Shown here one piece after another: positions 46,083-58,394 of a stretch of 64,000 bases of DNA. Where the stretch lies: NCBI GenBank assembly GCA_009599575.1, contig VWND01000004.1:550001-614000 (forward strand). Reading direction: 5' to 3'. The position numbers and the translations under genes are program-made. Position 1 is the first letter of the stretch. Every line of letters starts with the position of its first letter. The notes beneath the pieces are model-generated. The model was given only the letters and a program-made list of their open reading frames with translations. It did no database searches and was not told the origin of the DNA. The DNA is from Blumeriella jaapii (taxonomy: Eukaryota > Ascomycota > Leotiomycetes > Helotiales > Drepanopezizaceae).

Positions 46083-49000
46083 ATGGCGGAGGTGAGCAGC
46101 TTGGAAAGCCTTCAAGCGCTGTATGCGGATCTCCTCGCCCTCTCGGAATCGCGGCTGTCGAGTATTGAGCGGCTAGGGGCGCAGCTGGATGCGCATATCA
46201 CAGACTTCAAAGCCCTTCTGGACAAGAAGCCGCGGAGTGAGCAAAGTCGACAGAGCTTAGCGACAGGTACGAGGCCACGGAAATAGCCATCTGACACAGC
46301 TAACTTGGACTCCAGGGCAGCTTGATGTTGACGGGGACCAGTACATTATCAACGACGACTTTCAGCAAGGGGCATTACAGCTAGCAAACGACCTCAACCT
46401 CGATGAGCTCGAGGCTGCGCGGATCTTTTTTGATGTGCGAGACGAGACGGATTCTTCCGGAAAATCGACCATTACGAACGCAATCGTGCGCTTCCACCAG
46501 CGGCGGAAGACTGTGCTCGACTGCATCCAGCTACTCCTTCAGTTATCCGCAGATGAAGAACAAGATGAGGCGCTGCGCGCAGACATCCAGGCAATTGTAA
46601 CTCAAATTGCTCAGCCGGAAAACGTTTCCGCAAGATTTGCGCAGCGATGTTTGTCAGGCATGGACGATGTGAAGACGGAACTGCAAGCCCTTGTGGATAG
46701 TCTCAACCGCGTGGCACTAATGGGTCCGGAGCAGCAGGCAGAGGCTACAGAGATTATTGAATACCAGCGAGTCAGTCTCGTGAAGCAGCACGAGTCGCTT
46801 GGTATTATGATGCTGTATTTGGTAAAAGAAAACTACTCTGCCGATGCCGATTTCGAGAAAGTTCTGAGTATCCTAAGAAAAGCCGATAAATACGATCATT
46901 TACTATGTACGTGCAGCACACTCTTTTATTCTTGGCCTGTTGTAAGTGGCTGAATTAATACTGACATCCAAATAGTGCATTACTTCCCAGCTCTATCGGC
47001 CTTTATATCACGTCTAGGGGGTGCAGAAGGAGGAAAGGTACTAGCAGATGCACGAGCGCTCAACAACAGGATATTCGCGCCTGTGGATGACAATAACGCG
47101 TGGGCGCTGCCATACGTCCACGCTGCATTCCGAGTTTTATGGCTGGCTGAGTACAGTAGCTGGTACACTGAAAATTCAGACGGAAGCATACCCGACAATC
47201 AACTGGAAGACGAAGCCAGGCAACGATCCAAGCAATTTTACGATGCTTTGAAAGACGGAGCTTTTGATTTCATTCTATCTATTTCTGCGGACATCAAATC
47301 TGTTGAGTGGCATGACCCAGCGCGACATGGTCTACGCCAGTGGCTGCAGCGCAAGGCCCCGATCATTGCGCCAGACTCTATTCCATTTTCTCAAACGTTC
47401 CAAGAAGCCCAAATGGAACAGCTCGAGGGGTTCATAGAAGCGTTCATCACGAACCTCCCAGATGTGTTGAGAAAGCTCCGTGTCGATGAGGACGAACAAC
47501 GTCAGCTGAGTATGGAACATGACCATGATCTTGATCTAGAGAAGTTCATTGTGATCATATCGTACGCATTTGAGGGCCGGTCAAAGGCAGCGTATGGTGG
47601 CTTCTGGGACGTTCCGGACGGAGCGCTTCTCGGTTTTGTTCACTGGGCTTCCAAAAGGGCATCGACGCCTCTTGTTAGCACTTTTTGCGAAATGCTTCAG
47701 GCTATCTCTGGAGACGAAGACTGTGCTACAGCTGCACACCACTTTTTAATGGACGATGGGGCGCAATCATCTGGCAAAATGAGAAGAACTCACTCTTTGA
47801 CTTGGAACCAGATTTTCAAAGAGCTGACTTTCTTCTCCTCCAAAATCCGCGACCGACCGGCACTACCACAACCGCAGACTTTTCGCACTGGGAAGCCTAA
47901 CAGCGACCTTGCGGAGGCAGAACCGGAATCGGCCATGATGTTAGAATGTTACTTGAGACTAATCACCCGACTAAGCTCCGAAAGTGCAGCGGCCCGAACT
48001 TTCTTAGCTCAACATCCTACCTTCCATATCTCCGACTTGTTGTTTCAACTTGCAAGTAGTGCAATTCAACCTCGGCTCAGAGCATGCGCCTTTACTACTT
48101 TACGGTCGCTTCTCAGTCATAAGACGAGAGAGGCTGGAGAGTATCTTTGGGCGGCCCTGGATGTGTGGATGGCTGGTGGATATTCTTCTGGGTCAACAGC
48201 GCCAAAAGCCCCTGCAATGGCACCGAACTCATACTCCATGGATAGGATTCTCAGAGGCTTGGCGTCTGGCTTTGAAGAACCCAATGCGTTTGTGCAACTC
48301 CTCCATGCGCTCGTTCTCCCGTATGAGGACGAGAATGGGCTCCATGATGGATTGCCTTTTCCCGAGACATTGGGGATCTCAACTCGCCAGCCTGGGATCG
48401 ATCCCTACATCGACTTCGCACTCGGAACGATATTTGCGGACCGGGCCTTGGAGTTAGGTGACATTGTGCAAGTAAGATTGCTTCAGCTTACTTGCTTGGA
48501 TCTCATCGCTACGTGCCTGGACACATTCAATGAGGACCTGGTCATTTTCGCCAGTCAATCGAATGTCTCGGTTGATTCTGCCATTCAAGCGTCAACTCTC
48601 CAGAATTACGTCCTGCTCCATCCGTTTGCAAGGGTGATGGAATGGGTTTTTAACCACAAGGTCATGGCCGCAATATTTTCTACAGTCCATCAAGACCCCA
48701 CAGACGTCGCATCTGCTGCACCAGATTCACCACTAATCTTGTGTCTGCTACGTGGCCTCCATGTCATCACGTCGATTCTAGAACTGCAACCAACCTACTT
48801 GGATATCATACGGCCGCTTGTAAAATCTCAGCCGAATTACCGCAAGGCTGCGGTCTCAAACTCTGCATTTGGATGTTTTGAAGATGGCGTTCTCAATAAC
48901 CTCTCCATTATCTCCGATCTGGGCCGATATTGTGGTACCGGCCATGCAGAGCTCATCATCGCGTCCTTAAGGCTTCTAGAAAAGCTTTCCGCATCGCCAA

Positions 49001-51311
49001 AACTTTCTTACCCACCAAGTACAGGTTTGGGCAGGGGGTCTGATCGGAACAAGGCCCTTGCCGCTCTCGATGACGACGCTGAAACAATTTCGAGGATCTT
49101 GCTCCGTGAAATGGAAGCGGATATTGACATCAACCAGGGATCGGAGTCCTCTGCGTACATCATAAAGGTCCATATCCTAGACTTTCTTGTTGCCTGCCTT
49201 CGCGCAACTCCTGGGAAACCAACGATCGCGCATTTGTTACTTGGATTTCAATGCGGTCTGAAGGCTCTCAGTGCCGATGCGGATGGCCCATTCAGTCGCG
49301 GGGTTTCTCTGTTCCATACGATTCTGGCCCTCGTCCTGCAGTCGCCCATTGAGGATGACACTGGCCCATCTTTGTGGCTAGTATCTCTGAAGTTGAAGGG
49401 TATGCACGTGCTGAAGGAGCTCTGGGCTTCGCCCATGTCATCTCAGATAGTCATGTCGGAAATGCAAGCGCACGACGCTTTTTTTGACATGTTCCTCAAG
49501 GAATGGGTCATTCAGCCGGGACTTCTCTGGGACGGTGTAGATGTTGCGGATCCGGCTTTCACTTCCACGCCTGGGTCGCCTTGTTTATCCGAATTTCTGT
49601 TTCGGCGAGCCTTAGTATTACAATACCTGTCAGCAGAACTCCGCCAGGTCGTACAAAATCATTCGCCATCACGGAAGCAACGAATGTTTGAGACCCTCCT
49701 AGGATCTACCATACTCGATGACGGTCGAAAGATAGACCACGCCACTATCTTTGATTTTTTCGATTTCATGGAGCCTGAATTCACCCGCAACCCCAATCAC
49801 CCACATTTGTCATGGTTCAGCGATATTGACCTTTATGCTTGTCTCGATGACCCAGATAACCTCGCCTCTCCGTTTGATCTAAGCAAAATCGAGGAGCTCC
49901 TTGTGCTGAGGCGGTCGGAGCTGACACAGACCCAGCCACTAGATCCACAAGATGTGCTCTTGATCAACAGTCAGGCTCAGCAATTGCTCGGATTTTACGC
50001 TCAAGACAATCAGATCAAGATTCTCGCTACGGCCCGATCCACTACTCTCACCGCCTGGGTCCAATTGACTCTCGTCATGGTTGCATGTGGGGACTTCGAT
50101 GATTCCGCCAAGATCTCCTTTGTGTTGAGAGCTCTGCAAGCCATCATGCCAAGGTTGGAAAGCGATCTGGACGTCATTGGCCAAGCTATTCAGCTCGCAA
50201 GCCTTGCAAAGTCTCTCATCTTCAGTCTCGACTTCGCTTCTGATGCTTTCAAGAAAGGCGATACGGGGACTTTAGTAAGTGACCGGCTATTCCACCTCTT
50301 CCAAGTGTCACTCAGAGCAATCAGCACCCTTGGCTCGAAGGTTGCCCTTAAGGAGCACTACTATAGCATCGCCTACCGCTACCTCACGAACATGGCAGAT
50401 GTAAGTGGGATCTCTGGTCTCCCTCGCAGACATAGCATTCAGACCATCAAGTCTGTTGGCGAGCGGTTCATCGATGTGGTGTGCGATGATGCCCATGGCG
50501 GAGAAGGCACATGCCGGATCACCGCTCTGCTTGTCCTAGGGGCACTGGTCAAGTTGGGCAAACAAGAGAATTCCAAATACATCATTGAGTCTTTGACTCG
50601 TGTGAATTTCATCAGCATTCTTGTGGACTCTATCCAGGTCATGGCAGGCGACTTGCGGGTTACTCCGATCGAAGGTAAGTCTGCGTTGTGGATCGATCAT
50701 TCCCGTTTGTATACTAATCCCACAGATGTTGACATGTATCTGTCATATTGCCACGCCCGACTCGCGCTCCTCTTGAATCTCTCACAGAGCCGATACGGTG
50801 CCACTGCCGTGCTCAATGCAGGACTCTTCCACTCCGTTAGAGCCTCCGGGCTCTTCGCAATCGATCCTGATTTGGGTGTCGGTACGTCAACGCTTCCCTG
50901 CACCACCGTGCTCACTAACATCCTCAGACATCGAGGGTCCAGGTGCCATCCGCAAGCACTACAGCTTGCTAGCAGCTGTGGTGCGAATCTTGTGCGCGAC
51001 CTTACTCAGTCGCGGGGCCCAGAACCAGCAGACCATGGAGCTCGGCCGTAGGTTCCTGTTGGAACACAGACTTTCTATTCTCGCCGTCCTCAAGAAGTCT
51101 GCTGGTCTGGAGGGTTCCGTCCAGGTCTCTGACGAGAGCATCGACGACCTTGCAGAGACGTACATGCTGCTCATTTCAACCACGGACTTCATCGATGTGA
51201 GTTTGATCACTGTCGAGCTGTCTGCGAGTGCCTGCTAACGGCGAACAGTTCGAGGATCAGACCACCCATGACAAGCAAGCAGCCAAGAACGTATTCACGA
51301 CGTTCACTTGA
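46083..51311 (+). CDS. nup192: Nuclear pore inner-ring protein Nup192 (Nup205 family)
   Basis: Six exons, 46083-46266, 46316-46906, 46976-50674, 50726-50881, 50928-51196 and 51249-51311, give 1653 aa with every junction in frame, close to the usual 1650-1800 aa. Nup192 is a giant alpha-helical solenoid scaffold of the inner ring of the nuclear pore complex, binding Nic96 and Nup53. The sequence is helical and without catalytic motifs. Recognisable fungal Nup192 stretches are QYIINDDFQQGALQLANDLN, DELEAARIFFDV, GIMMLYLVKENYSAD, LSILRKADKYDHLLLHYFPA, PYVHAAFRVLWLAEY and AYGGFWDVPDGALLGFVHWA. The C-terminal region (MELGRRFLLEHRLSILAVLK) closes the solenoid and ends shortly after the short last exon. 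The start is the first ATG of the open frame and gives MAEVSSLESLQALYADLLAL, the expected N-terminal helix. Confidence 0.92.
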
Positions 51312-52299
51312 AGGATGATGCGCCTTGGCATGGACTGTAGCATAGATAGATAGCAGGCCAGGAATGACCGTGTTTTGGCGCATCGGGAGGTCACACGTGC
51401 CCCTTTGAAGACGGGAGCACTAACTGTACGCGAGGTTGGAAAATGAACGAGTGAGGCAGGTGGGCATGAAACCCCGTCGAGCCCCCCGCTTGGCCTATCC
51501 CACCCACCACCTTGGAACTCTCCCCACGAGCGCATGCGTGTACCTGTGAACCTCTGGCATCTACGACGGCCTCGCCCTGGACTCCTCCACATGCGCGTTC
51601 GCCGTGAGCGCAGCTTCGTCCGTGGGTGTTGGTGGCCACAAGTCTCGAATGTCGACGACACCCAACGAGGATTCGGATATCCCACGTGCCACCGACTGAT
51701 CGCCGCGACGATTGTCGGCGATCTTGCCGTTCGTGGTCATGGGCAGCGTGAGAGAAAGCGTTGGCGAGCTCCTGTTTACTATGTGCCGTACTAGCGAAGT
51801 ACGTCACGTGTCGCCTTACTGTACTGTGTCACGTGTCGCCTTACAGCTCTACGTCACGTTTCGCATTACAGTACCGTGTCACGTGTCGCCGTACAGTACT
51901 GCTCTTCTCCGCCTCTGCCCCTGTCGGCGATAAGCTTTTCCGACTCCACAAGGCCGTGAAGGACTGCACAGTGCTGTACCGCACTTGTACACAGCACTGT
52001 ACATTACACCCCGTCGCCCCGTCACGTTCGCGTCATCCACATGTGGGATGTAGAGAAATCGCCGTCCACAGTTCAAGCACCTCCACCTCCACCACATCAA
52101 CACCCTCACCCTCCCCCTCCCCCTCTCACATCGCTGCTCGCCATTTCTGAAGCTCTGTGGATGCCCATCTGCCCATCTGTGTGTGCAGCTGTTCCGTGTA
52201 CCGCGTTCCGCAACTCCTTCTGCAGCTTCCCGCCTGTCTTGCCTCGCCCGACTCGACTCCGACGCGCCTTCAAGCTCGATGAAGGACAAATAAGTGTCC
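51312..52299. promoter_or_regulatory. Intergenic region upstream of CUL4 with 25-bp regulatory-like array
   Basis: 988 bp. CACGTG sites occur near 51394 and 51682 and in the array at 51803-51902. GTGCTGTAC and GCACTGTAC sites follow at about 51970-52005. Upstream ORFs here are short and overlapping; none is called. Confidence 0.6.
51803..51902. repeat. Four-copy 25-bp tandem array with CACGTG and a GTAC palindrome
   Basis: GTCACGT begins at 51803, 51828, 51853 and 51878, an exact 25-bp period. Each unit is GTCACGTGTCGCC followed by a variable TTACAGTACTGT-like half. Three units keep CACGTG; the third reads CACGTT. The second unit has a diverged second half (TTACAGCTCT). The array ends about 400 bp upstream of the CUL4 ATG. 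Confidence 0.9.
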
Positions 52300-55050
52300 A
52301 TGCCGTCCCCAGAGGATCTCCCTGCAACTACAGCGAGCTCATCTCCATCATCCTCCAAACGAAGGCACCACGACCATCCAAACCCTTCGAAACCTCGCCC
52401 AACAGCCACGCCCGAGCCTCAAGCTAGCGCGCCGTCCTCGCTCCTCTTCAATAAGCGGTTGAAGGTATCGCACACGTCAGGAAACGAGGCATCATCAACG
52501 GAAATGAGCAAGAGTGCCGATTTGGAACAGCGGCCGACGGTCATCGACTTGACAAAGTCGCCGCAGCCGTCGAATTTCCAGCCCAACACCGGGGCGAAGA
52601 AGCTGTTGATCAAGAACTTGAGAACGAAGGATCGGTCGAAGGAGCTGGATGCATACTATGCCCGCACGTGGAACGAGCTGGACGCCGCCCTGACGGCGAT
52701 CTTCCATGGTCAGCCGCCCGCCGTGGCTCTGGAGATTCTGTACCGCGGCGTGGAAGCGACATGTCGACGAGGGCGGGCCGCGGATTTGTTTGCTCATTTT
52801 AGATCGAGGTGTAAGACGTATCTTGAGAAAGATCTGCTACCAGTTGTTGAGAGCGAGGCTGGGATTGGCACCGTCGAAGCTTTGAGGACTGTACACAAGT
52901 TCTGGACCAGGTGGGATGAGCAATCGGTAATGTTTTTCTTTCGTCTCCCGCCCCTCACCCCCCCCCCCCCCCCCCCCCACCCCCCTCACCCCACCAAGAA
53001 CTAACTAACGGTCCCTCCCAGACACTCCTGAGGGCCATATTCAGCTACCTCGATCGATCATATCTACTCAACATGAAAGAACTTCCTCAATTACAGGACC
53101 TCGGTATTCAGCAGTTCCGACATGCCGTCAACACCAAGGGAAGATCAAAGGACGGACGAAAATTGGGCGAAAAGGTTGTCGCTGGGATGTGTGACCTTAT
53201 AAGCTACGACCGGAACAGGCAAACCGAGTTATTTGATGGGGTCCTATTGAAGAATTCAATATTGATGGTCCGCATCTTCGGAGTCTACACCAAGGCCTTT
53301 GAAGCGGAATTCATCAAGCGAAGTAAGGAATACTTCGAAGAGTTCGCCGAAGAGAGGAGCACTTCCGGCATGAATGAATATATCATCTCTTGCGACATAC
53401 TGCTGAATCGAGAGGCGGACCGCTGCGACGCGTACAATTTAGATAGCACTACAAAACGTGGTCTACATGAATCCGCTCATTCTATCCTAATTGAGCAAAG
53501 ATCAAACATTCTTTTGGATGAGAACGGCCTTGGTAAACTCATCGACCGCAACGCAGTGGCGTCTTTGAAAATTCTTTACAACAGATTGAGCCTTTCCAAG
53601 ATCCACGAGCGGCTTAAAGTACCCTTCGAGGGGTACATCAAGAGGGTTGGCTCGGATATTGTCGTGGACACGGATAAACTCGATCAAATGGTCATTCGTC
53701 TGCTTGAGTTGAAGCGGAGACTGGATAAAATCATTCGTGATGCCTTTGAGAAGGACGAAAGGTTTTCTTATGGACTGCGGGAAGCATTCGGCAGCTTCAT
53801 GAACGATAGAAGAAACACTTCGATAGCAGGTAACTCCAAGGCAGGGGAGATGATCGCCAAGTACATGGATACTTTGCTTCGCGGAGGTCTCAAGGCGGTC
53901 CCTCGCTCCTTGACCTCGGACGCCCAGGATCGAGACGATGCAGAGAAGCAGGGTCTCGCAAGCACCGGGGACGAAGATGCTGAGCTGGATCGGCAATTAG
54001 AGCAAGCATTGGAGCTGTTCCGGTTCGTCGAAGGCAAGGACGTCTTCGAAGCTTTCTACAAGAAGGATCTCGCCCGTCGACTCTTATTGTCCCGAAGTGC
54101 TAGTCAAGACGCCGAACGAAACATGCTCGCCAAGCTGAAGATTGAGTGTGGATCAACCTTTACGCACAACCTGGAGCAGATGTTCAAGGATATCGAGATC
54201 AGTCGGGATGAGATAACCACTTACAAGGAACACCTCAGGGAAAACCACAGCAAGCCAGCTGTTGACCTCCAAGTGTTTGTGCTATCTGCCGTTGCGTGGC
54301 CGTCCTACCCCGATGTCGACATCAACATGCCATCCGAGGTGGCGCGGCAAATTGAGAAGTACGACCGTCATTACAAACACAAACACAGTGGTCGACGCCT
54401 CATATGGAAGCCCTCTCTCGCCCACAGCGTCATGAAAGCGAGCTTCAAAAAAGGCGCCAAGGAACTCGTTCTCTCCGGTTTCCAAGCCATCGTCCTTCTC
54501 CTTTTCAACCAAATCTTAGACACAGACGCCCAACATCTCTCTTACGCCGATATCCAAACCGCCACGGGCCTCATCGACGCCGAGCTCAAACGTACTCTAC
54601 AATCCCTCGCCTGCGGCAAACACCGCATCCTGACCAAACACCCCAAGGGCCGAGATGTCAACTCCACCGATACTTTTACTGTCAATTTGGGCTTCTCGGA
54701 CCCGAAGTATAAGATCAAGATCAACCAGATCCAGCTGAAGGAGACCGAGGAGGAGAACAAGGATACGCATGAGCGGGTACAGAAAGATAGGCAGTACGAG
54801 ACTCAAGCCGCGATTGTCAGAATCATGAAGAGTCGAAAGTCGCTGTCGCATGCGCAGCTTGTGTCGGAGGTCATTGAGCAAACGAAGAAGAGGGGCGCTG
54901 TGGAGGTTACGGAGATCAAGGAGCAGATCGATAGTGAGTGCCGCCATCCTCCAATGTGTCGTCAGAGGAAGTGCTAACGAGAAAGCAGAGTTGCTGGATA
55001 AGGATTACCTGGAGCGTGGAGATGACAACTTGTATGTGTATGTCGCATAA
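52300..55050 (+). CDS. cul4: Cullin-4 scaffold of CRL4 ubiquitin ligase
   Basis: Three exons, 52300-52926, 53022-54933 and 54989-55050, give 866 aa. Cullin 4 holds DDB1 with DCAF receptors at its N end and Rbx1 at its C end, acting in replication licensing, DNA repair and heterochromatin. The N-terminal 100 residues are Ser/Pro-rich with a basic SSSKRRHH, typical of Cul4. Cullin repeats follow (YYARTWNELDAALTAIF, LLRAIFSYLDRSYL). The cullin-homology region has FRFVEGKDVFEAFYKKDLAR, RLLLSRSASQDAERNMLAKL, ECGSTFTHNLEQMFKDIE and LVLSGFQAIVLLLFNQ. The neddylation site is the Lys of IVRIMKSRK, about residue 812. The end LERGDDNLYVYVA is the standard cullin C terminus. Intron 1 contains a 21-C homopolymer (52958-52978). 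Cul3 is the alternative, but the N-terminal extension and helix 1 favour Cul4. Confidence 0.93.
52958..52978. repeat. 21-C homopolymer inside CUL4 intron 1
   Basis: Uninterrupted C run directly after a CTCACC segment, within a pyrimidine-rich intron. The exact length is likely to be unreliable in any assembly. Confidence 0.9.
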
Positions 55051-56228
55051 GCGACATGGGTGTATCACGAGCCGTGGGCTGTAGCCGCTGAATACACGGA
55101 TGGAGTCTTGATGATGAAACGAGCGATGCATTGTGGTTAGGGCATGGTCAGGAGCAATTACTTAGACGATCCGAGATAATGATTTGTTTGCCAACCCACC
55201 CCCCCTTTGCTCCCATCAGACACCGCTTGCCTTGTCACTACTGCTCTGCTCCACCTGAAGTCCCTTTGCATATCACTCACCGCCTTGCGTGCTCTTCTTC
55301 CCTTATCTCTTGGTTTCCTTGTACAGTAAGCAACCCTTCACGTTTGAGAGCCGTCGTCAACCACCCTACCTCCTGATCGCTTTCCCCCCCCCCCCCCCCC
55401 CCCCCCTCTCTACAGCACCTACATCCACAGCTCCTCCTCTACCCCGCCGCACTTCCGCTCGTCTCCTCCTCCTCTCGCGGGTCCCGCACTCCTCTCCTCT
55501 CTTCGAGCAGAGCAGAGCAGAGCTCTCCTGCCCGCTTGCTTCCGACTTCCTCTCACAGATACCTCCTGTCCGCGGTCGCCCCCCCTCCCTTTCTCTCTCT
55601 CTCTCTCTCTCTCTCTTCTGCCGAGGAGTAGTGCTCAGAAACGTCAGTGAGCTGCTTGTCTTCCTTCCCCTCGCGTAGACGGTCGGTACAATAGAAGTCC
55701 CCGGGTGTGGCTCCTGTACGGCGGGTCTGTCTGGCGCGGCCGGGGATAGTCCGGAGCAGTACTGTGCTGTGCTGTACTGTAGCGTAGCAGAGCCGCTCGC
55801 TCCTTTCGGATTGCCTTGGCGTTTGGTTCGAAAGGAGAGCTCTCGTCTAGCGGGGCTTAGTTAGGGTCGAGAGACAGGCGATGGATCCATCGACGGGCTT
55901 GTTTTTGCTTGGGGCGGCTTGGAGTGTTCGTGGTCTTCTCTGTGGGGATCAAGTATATCCGGAAGAGACGAGATGAAAAAGGAGAAGAAGAAGAAGAAGC
56001 TGTCCCCCGTAGGCCTCAGCAGGAAGTCAGTCCCCTTTGACACGTTGCTTGATAGCCGCTTGATACCAGGGACGAACGGGCCACAGTCGTTTTGGGCGCG
56101 TAGCCGATCCTTTTTCTTACTCGGGATGCAGCGCGCGGTGTTGATTTAAGCGAACGGATGTCTGTCTGTCTTTCCCGTCCTCGCGTAGGTATATTTACAC
56201 ATCGCTTTCCGCCATCACAACTCCAATT

Positions 56229-56765
56229 TTAACATCTTTGTTTCTCGCGGTGCGGTTTCAGCAGCCGGAAAAACATAACCCCCAACCAAGCCAGCAAAAA
56301 GCAAATCAAAGTCGGGGGTGAAAAAAAATAATTTGGTGGTTCAAGTGGAGGCTCGGAATGTGGATGTGGATGGAGGGGGAACTTACTTCTCCTTGTGCTT
56401 GCTTCATCCAGTTTCGTCGGGCTTTGAATTTCGGGATCGAGAGCGTATGAGAGGAATTTAGCTATGCGTGATGGGGAAATCTCGCAGTGAACGTTCCTCC
56501 AGGGGTGTCGGGTTTTACGTGACGAGAGATTGGGGGGTTGCAGTGTTGGTTGGGGTTGCGATGTTGATTTGCTTTCTCGGCCTGGATGGAGCATGTTAGC
56601 AATGTGTGCGTGCAGAGCTTGCCACCTGAACCACCAAGGTTTTTGATGTGTGGCAGTGGCGTGTTCGGGTTTATAGAGGGGAGTGGAAAACTGTAGGTGT
56701 GGTCGAAAGTGTAATCTGGTTGACTTAGTTCGAAGTGAGGTTTTACCTATGCCATGGTGGTCCAA
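56229..56765 (-). CDS. Doubtful small ORF with C-terminal membrane segment (178 aa)
   Basis: I do not recognise it. The frame is open from an ATG inside the right copy of the 58-bp duplication to a stop at 56229. It is rich in Pro, His, Ser and Arg, and ends with a plausible membrane span (LICFLLAWLGVMFFRLL) and a basic tail. No intron signals or family-like blocks. The start lying in a repeat, and the GTAAAACC donor-like sequence nearby, argue that it may be a chance frame. Confidence 0.25.
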   Translation of the reverse strand: MDHHGIGKTSLRTKSTRLHFRPHLQFSTPLYKPEHATATHQKPWWFRWQALHAHIANMLHPGRESKSTSQPQPTLQPPNLSSRKTRHPWRNVHCEISPSRIAKFLSYALDPEIQSPTKLDEASTRRSKFPLHPHPHSEPPLEPPNYFFSPPTLICFLLAWLGVMFFRLLKPHREKQRC

Positions 56766-56806
56766 AGTGTAATCTGGTTGACTTAGTCGAAGTGAGGTTT
56801 TACCTG
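56706..56806. repeat. 58-bp tandem duplication
   Basis: The block AAAGTGTAATCTGG...GAGGTTTTACCT starts at 56706 and again at 56764. The copies differ by one base (AGTTCGAAG against AGTCGAAG) and in the last few positions, so the duplication is recent or conserved. Confidence 0.9.
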
Positions 56807-58394
56807 TGTCAAGGCATCACAAAGCTGGCACTGTTTGTTATGCATCCTTTTTGGAGTCCGGCGATGTTTGCTTCTGCTACGTGAATAAAAGTTAGGCTGC
56901 TATCTTGTCTGAACATCAATGTAAAAGGTTGGATAGCGTTGCTTCTTGTGGTTGTCATCACCTTATTCCGATGACTGCTCTCCACTTTAAACGTAAGCAT
57001 ATCTCAAACTCTGAGAACTTATCTCTGCAAGAGTGATTAGGAGAAGAGACCTGTTGTTTGGTTGTACAATTTGTCTATATCAAGTTCCGGATTTTGCTGT
57101 TAGTGGCCGTTGGAATGGCTATCGAGATAGCCTTCTTATTCTTTGCCTTGGATATATACTCAGCATTTTCAACAAATGAAAACATATCATATGCCCTTAA
57201 AAGCATTTGAGTTCACCCTTTGCTATCTGCAAGGCAAATACATATCCAGAATTAGACAAAAAGAGCATTAACACATGTCTTGGCGTCTGCTTTAACTTGG
57301 CTTTACAAGCCCTTCCAATAACTGGGTGGGTTTCTTACTCTTCAGGGTATATGGAAGCCATTTAAGCTGCAGAATCAGCTATGCTCGAGTTCTTTTAGTG
57401 ATGCGGTTCCGTGATCTAATCAAGTCCTATGACTACGATTCCGCGTGGTGATGTTCATTCTTGGAATGTCTTGTTGTTCCGTTCCCCCGCTCCCACGACG
57501 GCGCTCTAATTTTATGTCGAAGTTCATCAGTTGATCTTTAGCCTCTGAAACTTGGGAATCAAGAAGTAAAAAACACATTCGGATTTTTGACGTTTTGGAA
57601 AAGCAATTTACTCCAGGTTTGGGAATTTGACTTCAAATGTCGATTTCTGACATTTTGTATATGTATATATTTAAGCATGTATGTAAAAAAAACAAGCAGC
57701 ATGGGGAACGCATAGAAAACGAGCACTTAGTTGCGCAAGAATTGGTTCTGGATGCCTGGTGGTGTAGAGAATTTGCAGGTACTAGAACGAGATTTGGGGG
57801 CCGGGGCTTTCAACTTTACTTCACCTTGATAACACAACATAGCTTTCGTCCTGCCAGCGATGTCGAAATGAGGTCGTGGTTTATGATTTTGGCTCTCTCA
57901 AATTTTCTGAGGCCATGAGAACAGGTGTGAGTTTACCTCCAAGGGCCCGTAGCCAATCACGTGGGTCAGATGTATCGCTTCCATACCAGGGCATGCCAAC
58001 GTGCAACGGTTTAAATGAGAAGAGTTGGTGATAGTAAAAAGCGCCATGTGGGAAATCACGAATACTTTTTTGGTAGTATCCTAGACTTACATCCTATCTA
58101 GTATGCAAACCTATGTGGTGCTACAACGGCTGTAGCTGCAAGAAGCCGAGCAAAGCAGTATAGTCCAAGTTCACAAAGAACGAGTGGCTCACAACTTCTT
58201 CACCCAGGAATTCTCCCAGAATCGCTCACCATTTGGAAAGAAGCTTAGGACCCAGATCATAATTGGATGCTTGGAACGAATGCCCCACCAAATTTGAATT
58301 AGCAGCCCTAATGTCTAATGTCAACACGGTTCGTCCCAAATCAGTTGAACACACAGTCGATTGAGTAGAATCTTCAGACGCATCCATTCCCCGA

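Larger units (their letters stand above)
55051..58394. other. Gene-poor 3.3 kb region
   Basis: Between CUL4 and the GH16 gene. Contents: a 23-C homopolymer (about 55384-55406), a CT run (55591-55616), an AGTACTGTGCTGTGCTGTACTG cluster near 55758-55779 (described in parts), a GAAGAAGAA stretch (about 55980-56000), a 58-bp duplication (56706-56806) and A+T-richer DNA from about 56850 to 57700. One 178-codon minus-strand frame is listed separately at low confidence. Confidence 0.6.

Noticed and set aside
57637..57918. 93-codon plus-strand ORF in the AT-richer stretch
   Set aside because: Isolated, no domain, composition like the surrounding non-coding DNA.
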